From Flavobacteriales bacterium (GTDB taxonomy: Bacteria; Bacteroidota; Bacteroidia; Flavobacteriales; Flavobacteriaceae), in assembly GCA_011525065.1 (NCBI GenBank), contig WTIY01000134.1, positions 1 through 9,205 on the forward strand: a stretch of 9,205 nt of DNA, read 5' to 3'. Of the stretch, positions 1 through 6,718 are shown one piece after another; within the stretch, counting starts at the first letter, position 1, and each line of letters begins with the position of its first letter. A program made the translations under genes and the position numbers. The notes below the pieces were generated by a model. It was not told the origin of the DNA. It saw nothing but the letters and a program-made list of their open reading frames with translations, and ran no database searches.

Positions 1-805
1 CTGCAATGGTAATGCGCTTTTCTTTGTAGAGAAATCCAATGGCCTTTTTGAACAATTTCTTACTCATTCCCAATTCTTGACGAATTAAATCAGGTGTGCT
101 GTGGTCACTCAGGGGTAAAAATCCTCCAGCGGCCTCCAACTCCTGTAAAATGTACTCTGCATTGGGCTCAATGCTCTTGTAACCCAAAGGCTGTAAAACG
201 ATGTCTACCTTATTGTCATCTCGAACCTTTTTCACATAAGCGGTCAAACGATCTCCTGAGCGGATGTCCTCAAAAATATCATCGATGTAAATTAAACCTT
301 GGTGCCGCTCATTGATGATGACATTGGCTCCTTTTTCGGTCAAATGGGTCACTAAAATTTCACAAGCATCAAATTTCTTCAGCGACATGCCTTCTTGAGA
401 CAAGAATCGATTGGTTTTACTCGATCCAACCAATCGGTCTGTCTTAGGGTCCAAGTATAAATAAATCACATACCAATGCCCTGATTTCATGGGGCGCGCT
501 TGCTCACGAAAGGGAACAAAAAGTTGTTTCACCAGTCCCCAATCCATAAAAGCGCCATGGTGATTCACCTCACAACAACGCAAATAAGCAAAGTGATTCA
601 AGGTGACATAGGGTTCTTGAGTTGTGGCAATCGGTCTCTGTTGATTGTCCAGATAAACAAATACCTCAAGTCGCTGCCCAATTTCGTATTGCTCGGGTTT
701 GTATTTGTGAGGCAACAAGACCTCATTGCCCTGTTCATCCCCTAAAAATAAACCGGGATCGGTCTCGCGCAAGATGCTTAAACTATTGTATTGCCCAAGA
801 TTCAT
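1..805 (-). CDS. cvfB: CvfB-family S1 / winged-helix RNA-binding protein, 3' end cut by window edge
   Basis: I translated the minus strand from the ATG at 805; the frame stays open for 268 codons to the left edge with no stop, so only a short C-terminal tail should be missing (family members are usually about 280 residues). The protein looks like CvfB/YitL: three S1-type beta-barrel segments (about residues 1-65, 70-135 and 145-205) followed by a C-terminal winged helix (about 218-268). The second S1 segment carries the typical GAFMDWG...LFVPFREQ pattern at 85-102. The tail has GGFLPLSDHSTP at 227-238 and GMSKKLFKKAIGFLYK at 246-261, the CvfB winged-helix hallmark. Family members bind RNA and affect virulence and stress gene expression in Gram-positives; the role in Bacteroidota is not established. 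Its ATG overlaps the menD TGA (ATGA, 802-805), which implies translational coupling, yet nothing in the protein suggests quinone chemistry. Confidence 0.9.
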   Translation of the reverse strand, partial: MNLGQYNSLSILRETDPGLFLGDEQGNEVLLPHKYKPEQYEIGQRLEVFVYLDNQQRPIATTQEPYVTLNHFAYLRCCEVNHHGAFMDWGLVKQLFVPFREQARPMKSGHWYVIYLYLDPKTDRLVGSSKTNRFLSQEGMSLKKFDACEILVTHLTEKGANVIINERHQGLIYIDDIFEDIRSGDRLTAYVKKVRDDNKVDIVLQPLGYKSIEPNAEYILQELEAAGGFLPLSDHSTPDLIRQELGMSKKLFKKAIGFLYKEKRITIA

Positions 806-2529
806 TGGTTGCTTTTGTCCGTGACTAAATGTGGGGTGGCCATTTGATCCAAATGGTCAAAGTATTGATTTAAAATCAAGTCGTTGTCCTGCTTTGGCGT
901 AAATATTTCGAGAATTTGAGGGCCGGCATCCTGGGTGCTAAAAAAAGCATCCAAGGCCTCCGTTAAACTCGACTGATCATGTGCACTGAGGTAATTAAAA
1001 TCAAATTCTTTGGCCATTAAAACAGCATTTCTCTGATGCGGCGTTTCCAAATAGGTTTCAAATGGCTTAATGCTTTTTGCTTTAGGTAGAATTCTAAAGA
1101 TTCCTCCGCCCTGATTATTGATTAATATAATGCGGAAATTATTTGGCGTGTGGTTCTGCCAAAGCGCATTGATGTCATAAAAGAAACTCAAATCACCTGT
1201 GATAAGTACTGTGGGCTTAGGGTTAGCCACTGCCGCTCCCACAGCAGTACTGGTACTTCCTTCTATTCCACTGGTCCCTCGATTGCAAAAAATCTCGTGG
1301 GTGGCATTGGCTGGAAACAATTGAGCATATCGAATGCTTGCGCTGTTGGCAATTTGAAGCTGAATGTTATTGGGTAGTGCTAGTGCCAGTGCTTCATGAA
1401 CTTTCAAATCACAAAACGAAGATTGACTGAGAAAATCCCGATGACCGCTCATACGCCGCTCACGCAAATCGAGCCAATCTTGCTTAAAGCTACTCTCGGA
1501 CTCCTCAATTGGATCGGTTTGGGCCAACTTCATGAAAAAATCATTCGGCGCTGCATCAAGGTGGTGTTTGAGGGCAAAAAAAGTGTCGTTCGGTCGCTCT
1601 GGACCCAAATGCCAATGCTCCTGTATCTCCATAGCCCGCAGCAACTTTTTGATGCGTTTTGAGACAATCATTCCACCCATGGTAATCAGCAAATCAGGCT
1701 TCAAATCGACCTGTTGCTCCTCAGTCATGTGGGTTATGGTCTGGTCAATTCCAGAGATGAATTCAGGGTGATGTGCATTGGCCAAAGTCTCGGTAAGCAC
1801 GATAACAGATGGATCGCTTTGCCAGATTTCCATTAAATCTGCATTGACTCTGCCCGGGGCCATCGCCCCAATCATGATCATCTTCTTAGGGGTAGCGTGA
1901 TACTGCTTTATTCGATCCGCGACATAAGACTCATCCAATAATGATGGACTGGGCATGACCAGGTGTTTGGCAATCATTGTCCCAAAATCCATGGGTCGAT
2001 GACTTTTTTCATACAAGGGCTCATCCATTGGAACATTGATATGAACCGGTCCACGGCCCGCAAAGGCTTTACCGATTGTTTTGCCCAAAGATTCAGAGGC
2101 TGAGTTTAAATTTGAGTCTTGATTCGATAAATTGGTTTGACCCAAAACATGACCTCCAAATATATTTTTTTGCTTTATGGTTTGTCCTTCTCCCCGATCA
2201 ATCAATTCCTCAGGGCGATCTGCCGAAATAACGATTAGTGGCAGTTGACTGTAATAGGCTTCTGTCACTGCTGGAAAATAATTCACAAGAGCACTGCCTG
2301 AGGTACAAACCAGGGCCACAGCACGACCCGACTGTTGCGCTATTCCGAGGGCAAAAAACCCAGCGCTTCGCTCATCGACTATGCTGTAACACTTAAAACC
2401 AGCATAAGCCTGAAAGTCCATAACCAGTGGCGCATTGCGCGATCCTGGCGAAATGACCACGGTTTCAACGCCGGCCGAGAGACAGTGTTGCACCACCAAA
2501 TGGGATAAAGTATGACAGGAATAATCCAT
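802..2529 (-). CDS. menD: MenD, 2-succinyl-5-enolpyruvyl-6-hydroxy-3-cyclohexene-1-carboxylate synthase
   Basis: This thiamine-diphosphate enzyme joins isochorismate and 2-oxoglutarate to give SEPHCHC in cytoplasmic menaquinone synthesis. Numbered from the ATG at 2529 (575 residues; E. coli MenD is 556), it has SPGSR at 27-31, the catalytic Glu of the cofactor-activating motif at E53 (DERSAGFFALG), ADRP at 103-106, Gln116 in the substrate loop, NRGTSGIEG at 416-424, and the ThDP/metal motif GDLS (445-448) ending in the Asn pair 471-472. All three usual parts (PYR, central, PP domains) are present and intact. The frame can be extended to a TTG at 2553 (8 more residues), but I prefer the ATG because family alignments begin at about DYSCHTLSHLV and because a promoter box overlaps the extension. 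The isochorismate synthase gene ends 30 bases upstream of this ATG; cvfB overlaps the stop by 4 bases. Confidence 0.95.
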   Translation of the reverse strand: MDYSCHTLSHLVVQHCLSAGVETVVISPGSRNAPLVMDFQAYAGFKCYSIVDERSAGFFALGIAQQSGRAVALVCTSGSALVNYFPAVTEAYYSQLPLIVISADRPEELIDRGEGQTIKQKNIFGGHVLGQTNLSNQDSNLNSASESLGKTIGKAFAGRGPVHINVPMDEPLYEKSHRPMDFGTMIAKHLVMPSPSLLDESYVADRIKQYHATPKKMIMIGAMAPGRVNADLMEIWQSDPSVIVLTETLANAHHPEFISGIDQTITHMTEEQQVDLKPDLLITMGGMIVSKRIKKLLRAMEIQEHWHLGPERPNDTFFALKHHLDAAPNDFFMKLAQTDPIEESESSFKQDWLDLRERRMSGHRDFLSQSSFCDLKVHEALALALPNNIQLQIANSASIRYAQLFPANATHEIFCNRGTSGIEGSTSTAVGAAVANPKPTVLITGDLSFFYDINALWQNHTPNNFRIILINNQGGGIFRILPKAKSIKPFETYLETPHQRNAVLMAKEFDFNYLSAHDQSSLTEALDAFFSTQDAGPQILEIFTPKQDNDLILNQYFDHLDQMATPHLVTDKSNQ

Positions 2530-2535
2530 TGGGCA

Positions 2536-2567
2536 CAAAGATACAAAAGGCAATGACCTCTATTCAA
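2536..2567 (-). promoter_or_regulatory. Candidate Bacteroidota-type promoter for menD
   Basis: On the minus strand, TATCTTTG at 2543-2536 matches the Bacteroidota -7 consensus TAnnTTTG. A TTG (the -33 element) lies at 2567-2565 with a 21-base spacer, within the reported range. The box ends six bases before the menD ATG at 2529, so a transcript from it would start at about the start codon. It overlaps the last codons of the isochorismate synthase gene. It is seen by pattern only; no transcription start is known. Confidence 0.45.
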
Positions 2568-3636
2568 TAAATGGGGCAATAACATGACCCATGGTGCTCA
2601 TTTTTCTTTGGGTCTCAATCCATTCATGCTCAGGGTCAGAATCACGCGTTATGCCCCCACCAGCAAACAAGTGAACGTGACCGTTTGACCATTTAAGACA
2701 GCGTAGGTTTACAAATAATTGGGTGGTTTTGCCCTCAGGATTCCAAAAACCCAAAAAGCCCGCATAGAGTTCTCGATCGAATGACTCATGATTTTGGATA
2801 AAACCATTTGCTGATTCTCTGGGAAAACCACATACAGCGGGGGTGGGATGAAGACATTGGGCCAACTGCAAGCCGCTTGATCCTGGTTTGATGACCCCAA
2901 AAATATCGGTACGCAAATGCTGCATTTGGCCTAATTCGTGATTGGTTAAATCTCCGGTTTCACAATGCGCCTCAGATTCAATGGACTGAAGTATTTCCTG
3001 CACCACCCATCGATGCTCCTCATATTCCTTATCGGTCCATTCAGGCCATCCCTGGTCTATTTGCCAACGGGTTCCGGCCAAAGCCATGGTATTAAATTGA
3101 TCGTTTTCGGATTGGATCAAAGTCTCTGGTGTGGCGCCCGACCAAACACCCCAATCGGGATGATTCAATACATACCTAAAACTCCGAGGATCTGCAGTCA
3201 CTAGGCGAATTAGGAATTCAAGCCAATGCACCTGCTGTAAACCGATTGATTTGGTGCGTGCAAGGACCACTTTATCCATAACTCCTGAATCAATAGAATT
3301 TAAAGCGGTCTTCACCATGGATTTGTGGGAACGTCCTTCCTCCAGCGAGCATAACTCCCACCAAGGTTTCGGGGCGGATTGGGGGGGCATATTTTTTAAA
3401 CTGATCAGTTCTTTGAAGTCGATTTGATGACGTTCAAAATTTGACTCAGACCAAATCTCTAAGGGCGTGTCGCGATCATACGGCTGGATACAAAAAGTCA
3501 TCCCCGTGGGGTCATTTCTTAGGGGTCGACCAAAAGAAAACCAGCAGTTAATTCGGTCTTCGCCAGGGAGCACATAGCATAACATGGTCCATTTTTGGGA
3601 ACAATGCTCCTGAATGATATGAGCCAAATCAATCAC
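2560..3636 (-). CDS. menF: Isochorismate synthase (chorismate-binding family, MenF type)
   Basis: It converts chorismate to isochorismate, the first committed step of menaquinone synthesis, supplying the MenD gene immediately downstream. The 358-residue protein shows the whole chorismate-binding fold: general base Lys122 in DKVVLAR, general acid Glu171 in SGATPE, the ALAGTR loop at 185-190 (the lysine of aminodeoxychorismate synthases is absent), Glu207 in EEHR and Glu338 in DPEHEW as expected Mg ligands, LHPTPAVCG at 262-270 and AGGGI at 325-329. Residue roles are assigned by comparison with E. coli EntC/MenF. The start is a GTG at 3636 directly after the thioesterase TAG, with an AGGGG stretch just upstream. 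The next Met (residue 18) would cut into the first conserved strand, so GTG is preferred. The men context argues against a siderophore or salicylate role. Confidence 0.92.
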   Translation of the reverse strand: MIDLAHIIQEHCSQKWTMLCYVLPGEDRINCWFSFGRPLRNDPTGMTFCIQPYDRDTPLEIWSESNFERHQIDFKELISLKNMPPQSAPKPWWELCSLEEGRSHKSMVKTALNSIDSGVMDKVVLARTKSIGLQQVHWLEFLIRLVTADPRSFRYVLNHPDWGVWSGATPETLIQSENDQFNTMALAGTRWQIDQGWPEWTDKEYEEHRWVVQEILQSIESEAHCETGDLTNHELGQMQHLRTDIFGVIKPGSSGLQLAQCLHPTPAVCGFPRESANGFIQNHESFDRELYAGFLGFWNPEGKTTQLFVNLRCLKWSNGHVHLFAGGGITRDSDPEHEWIETQRKMSTMGHVIAPFIE

Positions 3637-4053
3637 CTACCCCTGATTTAAAATCATGGTCGTGAACTTTACCACGCTGACTAAGGCCCCTTGATCATCG
3701 GTCACATGAACCTGCCAGAGCTGAGTTGTCCTGCCTCGATGCAGAACAGTGGCTTTTGCCCAGACGTAACCAGTCCGCACACTTTTCACATGATTTCCTG
3801 AGAGTTCAAGACCTCTTATTTGAGCCTTGCCCTCCCCGATAAGCACTTGTGCCGCAGCACTACCCACACTCTCTGCCAAAGCCAAGGTAGCGCCGCCATG
3901 TAGGACTCCGTCGGGTTGAAAAACCGATTCGTTGACGGGCATTTTTGCGGTCATAGAATTTTGATCAATGGCGACATACTCGATATTGAGCGTCTCCATG
4001 AGGGTCCCTTTGCAATGGGCGTTTATTTTTTCAAGCAATAATTTTGAATCCAT
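3637..4053 (-). CDS. menI: Hotdog-fold acyl-CoA thioesterase, MenI/YdiI-like (probable DHNA-CoA thioesterase)
   Basis: This 138-residue single-domain PaaI-type thioesterase likely hydrolyses 1,4-dihydroxy-2-naphthoyl-CoA, the step after MenB in menaquinone synthesis. It lines up along its full length with E. coli YdiI/MenI (136 residues): MPV at 38-40, QPDGVLHGG at 46-54, the catalytic Glu61 in ALAES, GLELSGNHVKS at 81-91, an LH.G....QVWQ-like strand (LHRGRTTQLWQVHV, 104-117) and a closing FTTMIL. That level of motif agreement, together with being first gene of a men cluster, makes MenI more likely than phenylacetate or 4-hydroxybenzoate thioesterase. Hotdog enzymes are promiscuous, so the substrate remains inference. 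Its TAG stop is directly followed by the GTG of the isochorismate synthase. A TATCTTTG promoter box lies about 50 bases upstream of the ATG. Confidence 0.82.
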   Translation of the reverse strand: MDSKLLLEKINAHCKGTLMETLNIEYVAIDQNSMTAKMPVNESVFQPDGVLHGGATLALAESVGSAAAQVLIGEGKAQIRGLELSGNHVKSVRTGYVWAKATVLHRGRTTQLWQVHVTDDQGALVSVVKFTTMILNQG

Positions 4054-4100
4054 CTTGATCTGATTTTGACTTTGAAATTGGGTCAGTCTCCCAAGCGCCT

Positions 4101-4108
4101 CAAAGATA
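4101..4108 (-). promoter_or_regulatory. Bacteroidota -7 box for the men cluster
   Basis: TATCTTTG on the minus strand (4108-4101) is a perfect match to TAnnTTTG and identical to the box in front of menD. It lies 47 bases before the thioesterase ATG, predicting a 5' leader of roughly 40 bases. No clean TTG is found at the -33 position; the closest is TTC with a spacer that is too long, so the upstream half is weak. Confidence 0.45.
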
Positions 4109-4224
4109 CTGAAATCTAAAAGGACGTCAGCTTGAACCCTACAGATTCATCCAGGCAATCATTGGTCAGGTCATGGCCGGTTAACATAGCACCCACGATC
4201 TGTAAAAAATGAGTAAAAAAAACC

Positions 4225-4232
4225 TATTTTAG
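4225..4232 (+). promoter_or_regulatory. Weak -7 box candidate for the GH109 operon
   Basis: TATTTTAG lies 15 bases before the ATG at 4248 and differs from TAnnTTTG at one fixed position. There is no TTG at the expected -33 distance. The surrounding sequence is A-rich, as is common ahead of Bacteroidota start codons, and has no Shine-Dalgarno-like motif. This is the best plus-strand candidate in the divergent spacer 4054-4247; otherwise I see no operator-like palindrome or small gene there. Confidence 0.22.
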
Positions 4233-4247
4233 TGCAAAACACAACCC

Positions 4248-5618
4248 ATGACCACAAGAAGAGATTTTGTCAAAAATACAGCGCTGGCTGGCGCAGCATT
4301 CTCAACCTTACCAGGTTGGAGTTTAAATGTCGTTAGTGAGCGTACAGAAGAAAAACTACGTGTAGGTTTAATCGGCGTCGGTCTACGTGGAACCAATCAT
4401 TTAAACAACCTTTTGCTCCGGTCAGACTGCGAGGTCATCGCCCTATGTGATGTCGATCCAAAACGCATTGAAATTGCCCTTGAGATGATGTCAAAGGCTG
4501 GCCAAAAGACTCCTAGCGTATTTCAGAAAAACGATTACGATTATCGCAATCTTCTGGACATGGAATCCGTTGATGCCGTCATCATTTCTACCCCTTGGTT
4601 ATGGCATACAACCATGGCTAAGGATGCCATGAGGGCAGGAAAATATACCGGACTGGAGGTTTCCGCGGCAAACACCCTTGAGGAGTGTTGGGATTTAGTC
4701 AATGTTCACGAGGAGACCGGAAGTCATTTAATGATTTTGGAAAATGTTTGTTACCGCCGAGACATTATGGCCGTGCTCAATATGGTCAAACAAGATGTCT
4801 TTGGTGAACTGCTGCACTTTCGCTGTGGTTACCAACACGATTTACGTTTTGTAAAATTCAACGACGGCAAAACCCCTTATGGTTTAGGAGCAGAGTTTGG
4901 CGATAAGGGAATTTCAGAATCCGCTTGGCGTACCCAACACAGTTTGTTGCGCAATGCTGATGTATATCCAACACACGGACTAGGGCCCATCGCTGTAATG
5001 GCCGATATCAATCGAGGCAATCGCTTGAAGAGCATTACGTCTATGGCCACTAAAGGTGTGGGACTGCACAATTATATCGTCCGTGTTGGAGGACCAGATC
5101 ATCCCAATGCCAAACTTAAATTTGCCCAAGGAGATGTCATCACCTCAATGATTGAAACCACAAAAGGCGAAACCATAATTGTGACCCACGATTGCAACTC
5201 TCCTCGACCTTACTCCCTCGGTTTTAGAGTACAAGGCAGCAAAGGCCTCTGGGAGGTGGATGGCAATAGAATTTATGTGGAGGATCGTGCAGAACATCCT
5301 CATCGTTGGGATAATGCCACTCCTTGGCTTAAAGAATACGATCACCCACTGTGGCAACAATACGGAGAATTGGCTACCGGAGCTGGCCATGGAGGCATGG
5401 ACTTTTTTGTCTTGCAAGCCTTCGTAAGATCGGCCATCAATAAAGTGGCCCCACCACTGGATGCCTATGATGCGGCAGCATGGAGTGCCGTTACCCCACT
5501 TTCAGGCCGATCCATTGCTCATGAGGGAGAACCTCAAGATTTTCCTGATTTTACCCGGGGCAATTGGATAAAAAGAGCGCCAGTGGATTGGATGAAAACA
5601 GTTTACGGAGCGCATTAA
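4248..5618 (+). CDS. GH109-type NAD-dependent glycosidase (Gfo/Idh/MocA fold), Tat-exported; probable alpha-N-acetylgalactosaminidase
   Basis: This 456-residue protein resembles the Elizabethkingia meningoseptica alpha-N-acetylgalactosaminidase, founder of GH109, along nearly its whole length. GH109 enzymes cleave glycosides through a transient 3-keto sugar on tightly held NAD. The N-terminus has a twin-arginine motif (TRRDFVK, 3-9) and a hydrophobic stretch to about residue 22, predicting Tat export of the folded, cofactor-loaded enzyme. Then come the Rossmann motif GLIGVGLRG (40-48), STPWLWH (114-120), ENVCYRRD (165-172), GYQHDLR (194-200), YPTHGLGP (240-247), DINRGNR (253-259) and GAGHGGMD (378-385), all shared with the founder. 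Other GH109 members act on different N-acetylhexosaminides or anomers, so the exact substrate is open; an ordinary sugar oxidoreductase is less likely given these motifs. It leads the plus-strand operon, with the sugar kinase starting 2 bases after its TAA. Confidence 0.88.
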   Translation: MTTRRDFVKNTALAGAAFSTLPGWSLNVVSERTEEKLRVGLIGVGLRGTNHLNNLLLRSDCEVIALCDVDPKRIEIALEMMSKAGQKTPSVFQKNDYDYRNLLDMESVDAVIISTPWLWHTTMAKDAMRAGKYTGLEVSAANTLEECWDLVNVHEETGSHLMILENVCYRRDIMAVLNMVKQDVFGELLHFRCGYQHDLRFVKFNDGKTPYGLGAEFGDKGISESAWRTQHSLLRNADVYPTHGLGPIAVMADINRGNRLKSITSMATKGVGLHNYIVRVGGPDHPNAKLKFAQGDVITSMIETTKGETIIVTHDCNSPRPYSLGFRVQGSKGLWEVDGNRIYVEDRAEHPHRWDNATPWLKEYDHPLWQQYGELATGAGHGGMDFFVLQAFVRSAINKVAPPLDAYDAAAWSAVTPLSGRSIAHEGEPQDFPDFTRGNWIKRAPVDWMKTVYGAH

Positions 5619-5620
5619 GG

Positions 5621-6709
5621 ATGGTTGATTTTGTCGTACATAGTCCAGCGCGTGTTTGTCTGTATGGGGATCATCAGGACTATCTGGGGTTACCGGTTAT
5701 TGCAGCCACGATTAATCGCTTTCTTCATTTAAGTGTCTCGAAAATAGAAGCACACCATATCGATTTTCAATTATTGGATTTAGATGCATCACTACGCATT
5801 CCATTTGACCCCTCAAATGTTTATGAAACAAAGGATTCCATTGACTTTTTTCGAGCAGGATTACGCGTAGCGGCTCGCCATGGGTATGGCGTAAAACACG
5901 GATTAAACGTGTCCATTACCAGTGACATACCAATCAACGCTGGGGTTTCCAGTTCATCAGCTTTGATGGTGGGTTGGCTGTATGCACTCACCTTGGCCTT
6001 TGGTGATGGCCAGCCAGCACCCCCGGACCTGTTGGCCCGAATGGCCTTTGAAGCTGAGGTTTTAGAACATCGCAGTCCAGGAGGACAAATGGATCAATAC
6101 ACCATTGCCCACGGCGGCTTGGTCTTTATTGAAACTGGAAGTGACATTAGGGTACATTCGTTACCCATACCGAAATTGTGTATGATCTTAATTGAGTCGG
6201 GCATAAATAAAGAAACCCTTTCGACCATTGGATCAGTTAAAGACAACACCACCAAAGCCTTTGACCATATCCGTATGAAGCACCCTGGATTTGAGCTCAA
6301 TCTGGCCAGTGGTGACGATTTGAAATCGGTCATTACAGCCACCACCAAGGAATTAAGGCCCTTTGCTCAAGCAGCCATTCGCAATCACCTGATCACACAA
6401 AAAGCACATGAACACCTGAGATCAGATCAACCAGATCAAAAAAAATTGGGTCAATTAATGAGTGAACACCATGGCGTTTTAAGTCAATCGCTCGAAGTTT
6501 CACATCCGTCGATTGATCATTGGATGAAACTCGGAGAATCCAATGGGGCATTTGGCGGAAAAATAGTTGGCTCAGGTCATGGCGGTTGTAGCATTTTATT
6601 GGTCCCCGAACAAGACCAAAAAGTCCTATGTGAAACTTTAGTAGCTCAGGGCGCCAAGGCTGCTTATCCCGTAAACATTGATCGGGCTTGTCATCATACT
6701 CAATCATAA
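5621..6709 (+). CDS. Galactokinase-like GHMP sugar-1-kinase
   Basis: This 362-residue kinase of the GHMP superfamily probably phosphorylates a hexose or N-acetylhexosamine at C1 with ATP in the cytoplasm. The galactokinase-type sugar signature is SPARVCLYGDHQDYLG (8-23), where galactokinases have PGRVNLIGEHTDY. The phosphate-binding loop is INAGVSSSSA (105-114), the catalytic aspartate is expected at Asp158 in GGQMDQ, and motif 3 is GSGHGGC (317-323). Arg11, His18 and Asp20 match the galactose-contacting residues Arg37, His44 and Asp46 of human GALK1, but the Glu43 equivalent is Asp17. The start is the ATG at 5621; the frame runs further upstream only through a TTG inside the GH109 gene. An AGG touches the ATG, too close to act as a normal ribosome site, so coupling to the preceding stop is likely. 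The substrate (GalNAc, galactose or another sugar) cannot be read from the sequence. Confidence 0.85.
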   Translation: MVDFVVHSPARVCLYGDHQDYLGLPVIAATINRFLHLSVSKIEAHHIDFQLLDLDASLRIPFDPSNVYETKDSIDFFRAGLRVAARHGYGVKHGLNVSITSDIPINAGVSSSSALMVGWLYALTLAFGDGQPAPPDLLARMAFEAEVLEHRSPGGQMDQYTIAHGGLVFIETGSDIRVHSLPIPKLCMILIESGINKETLSTIGSVKDNTTKAFDHIRMKHPGFELNLASGDDLKSVITATTKELRPFAQAAIRNHLITQKAHEHLRSDQPDQKKLGQLMSEHHGVLSQSLEVSHPSIDHWMKLGESNGAFGGKIVGSGHGGCSILLVPEQDQKVLCETLVAQGAKAAYPVNIDRACHHTQS

Positions 6710-6718
6710 ATTTAATTC

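Noticed and set aside
500..828. Plus-strand open frames of 68-81 codons over the cvfB region
   Set aside because: They are antisense shadows of a well-conserved S1/winged-helix protein and show no recognisable domain or start signal.
3381..3387. Run of seven G (C7 on the coding strand) inside the isochorismate synthase gene, as a possible slippage or phase-variation tract
   Set aside because: The frame is intact on both sides, the run is short, and a core biosynthetic enzyme is an unlikely phase-variable target.
4054..4247. Small gene, riboswitch or operator in the divergent spacer
   Set aside because: No frame with a plausible start and length, no convincing stem series or strong palindrome; only the promoter boxes listed could be supported.
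4248..5618. Ordinary inositol/glucose-fructose dehydrogenase of the Gfo/Idh/MocA family
   Set aside because: The Tat signal and the shared ENVCYRRD, GYQHDLR, YPTHGLGP and GAGHGGMD motifs point to GH109 specifically.
5564..5620. Upstream extension of the sugar kinase frame to a TTG inside the GH109 gene
   Set aside because: The extra 19 residues lie within the coding sequence of the glycosidase, start at a TTG, and precede the normal GHMP N-terminus; the ATG at 5621 directly follows the upstream stop.
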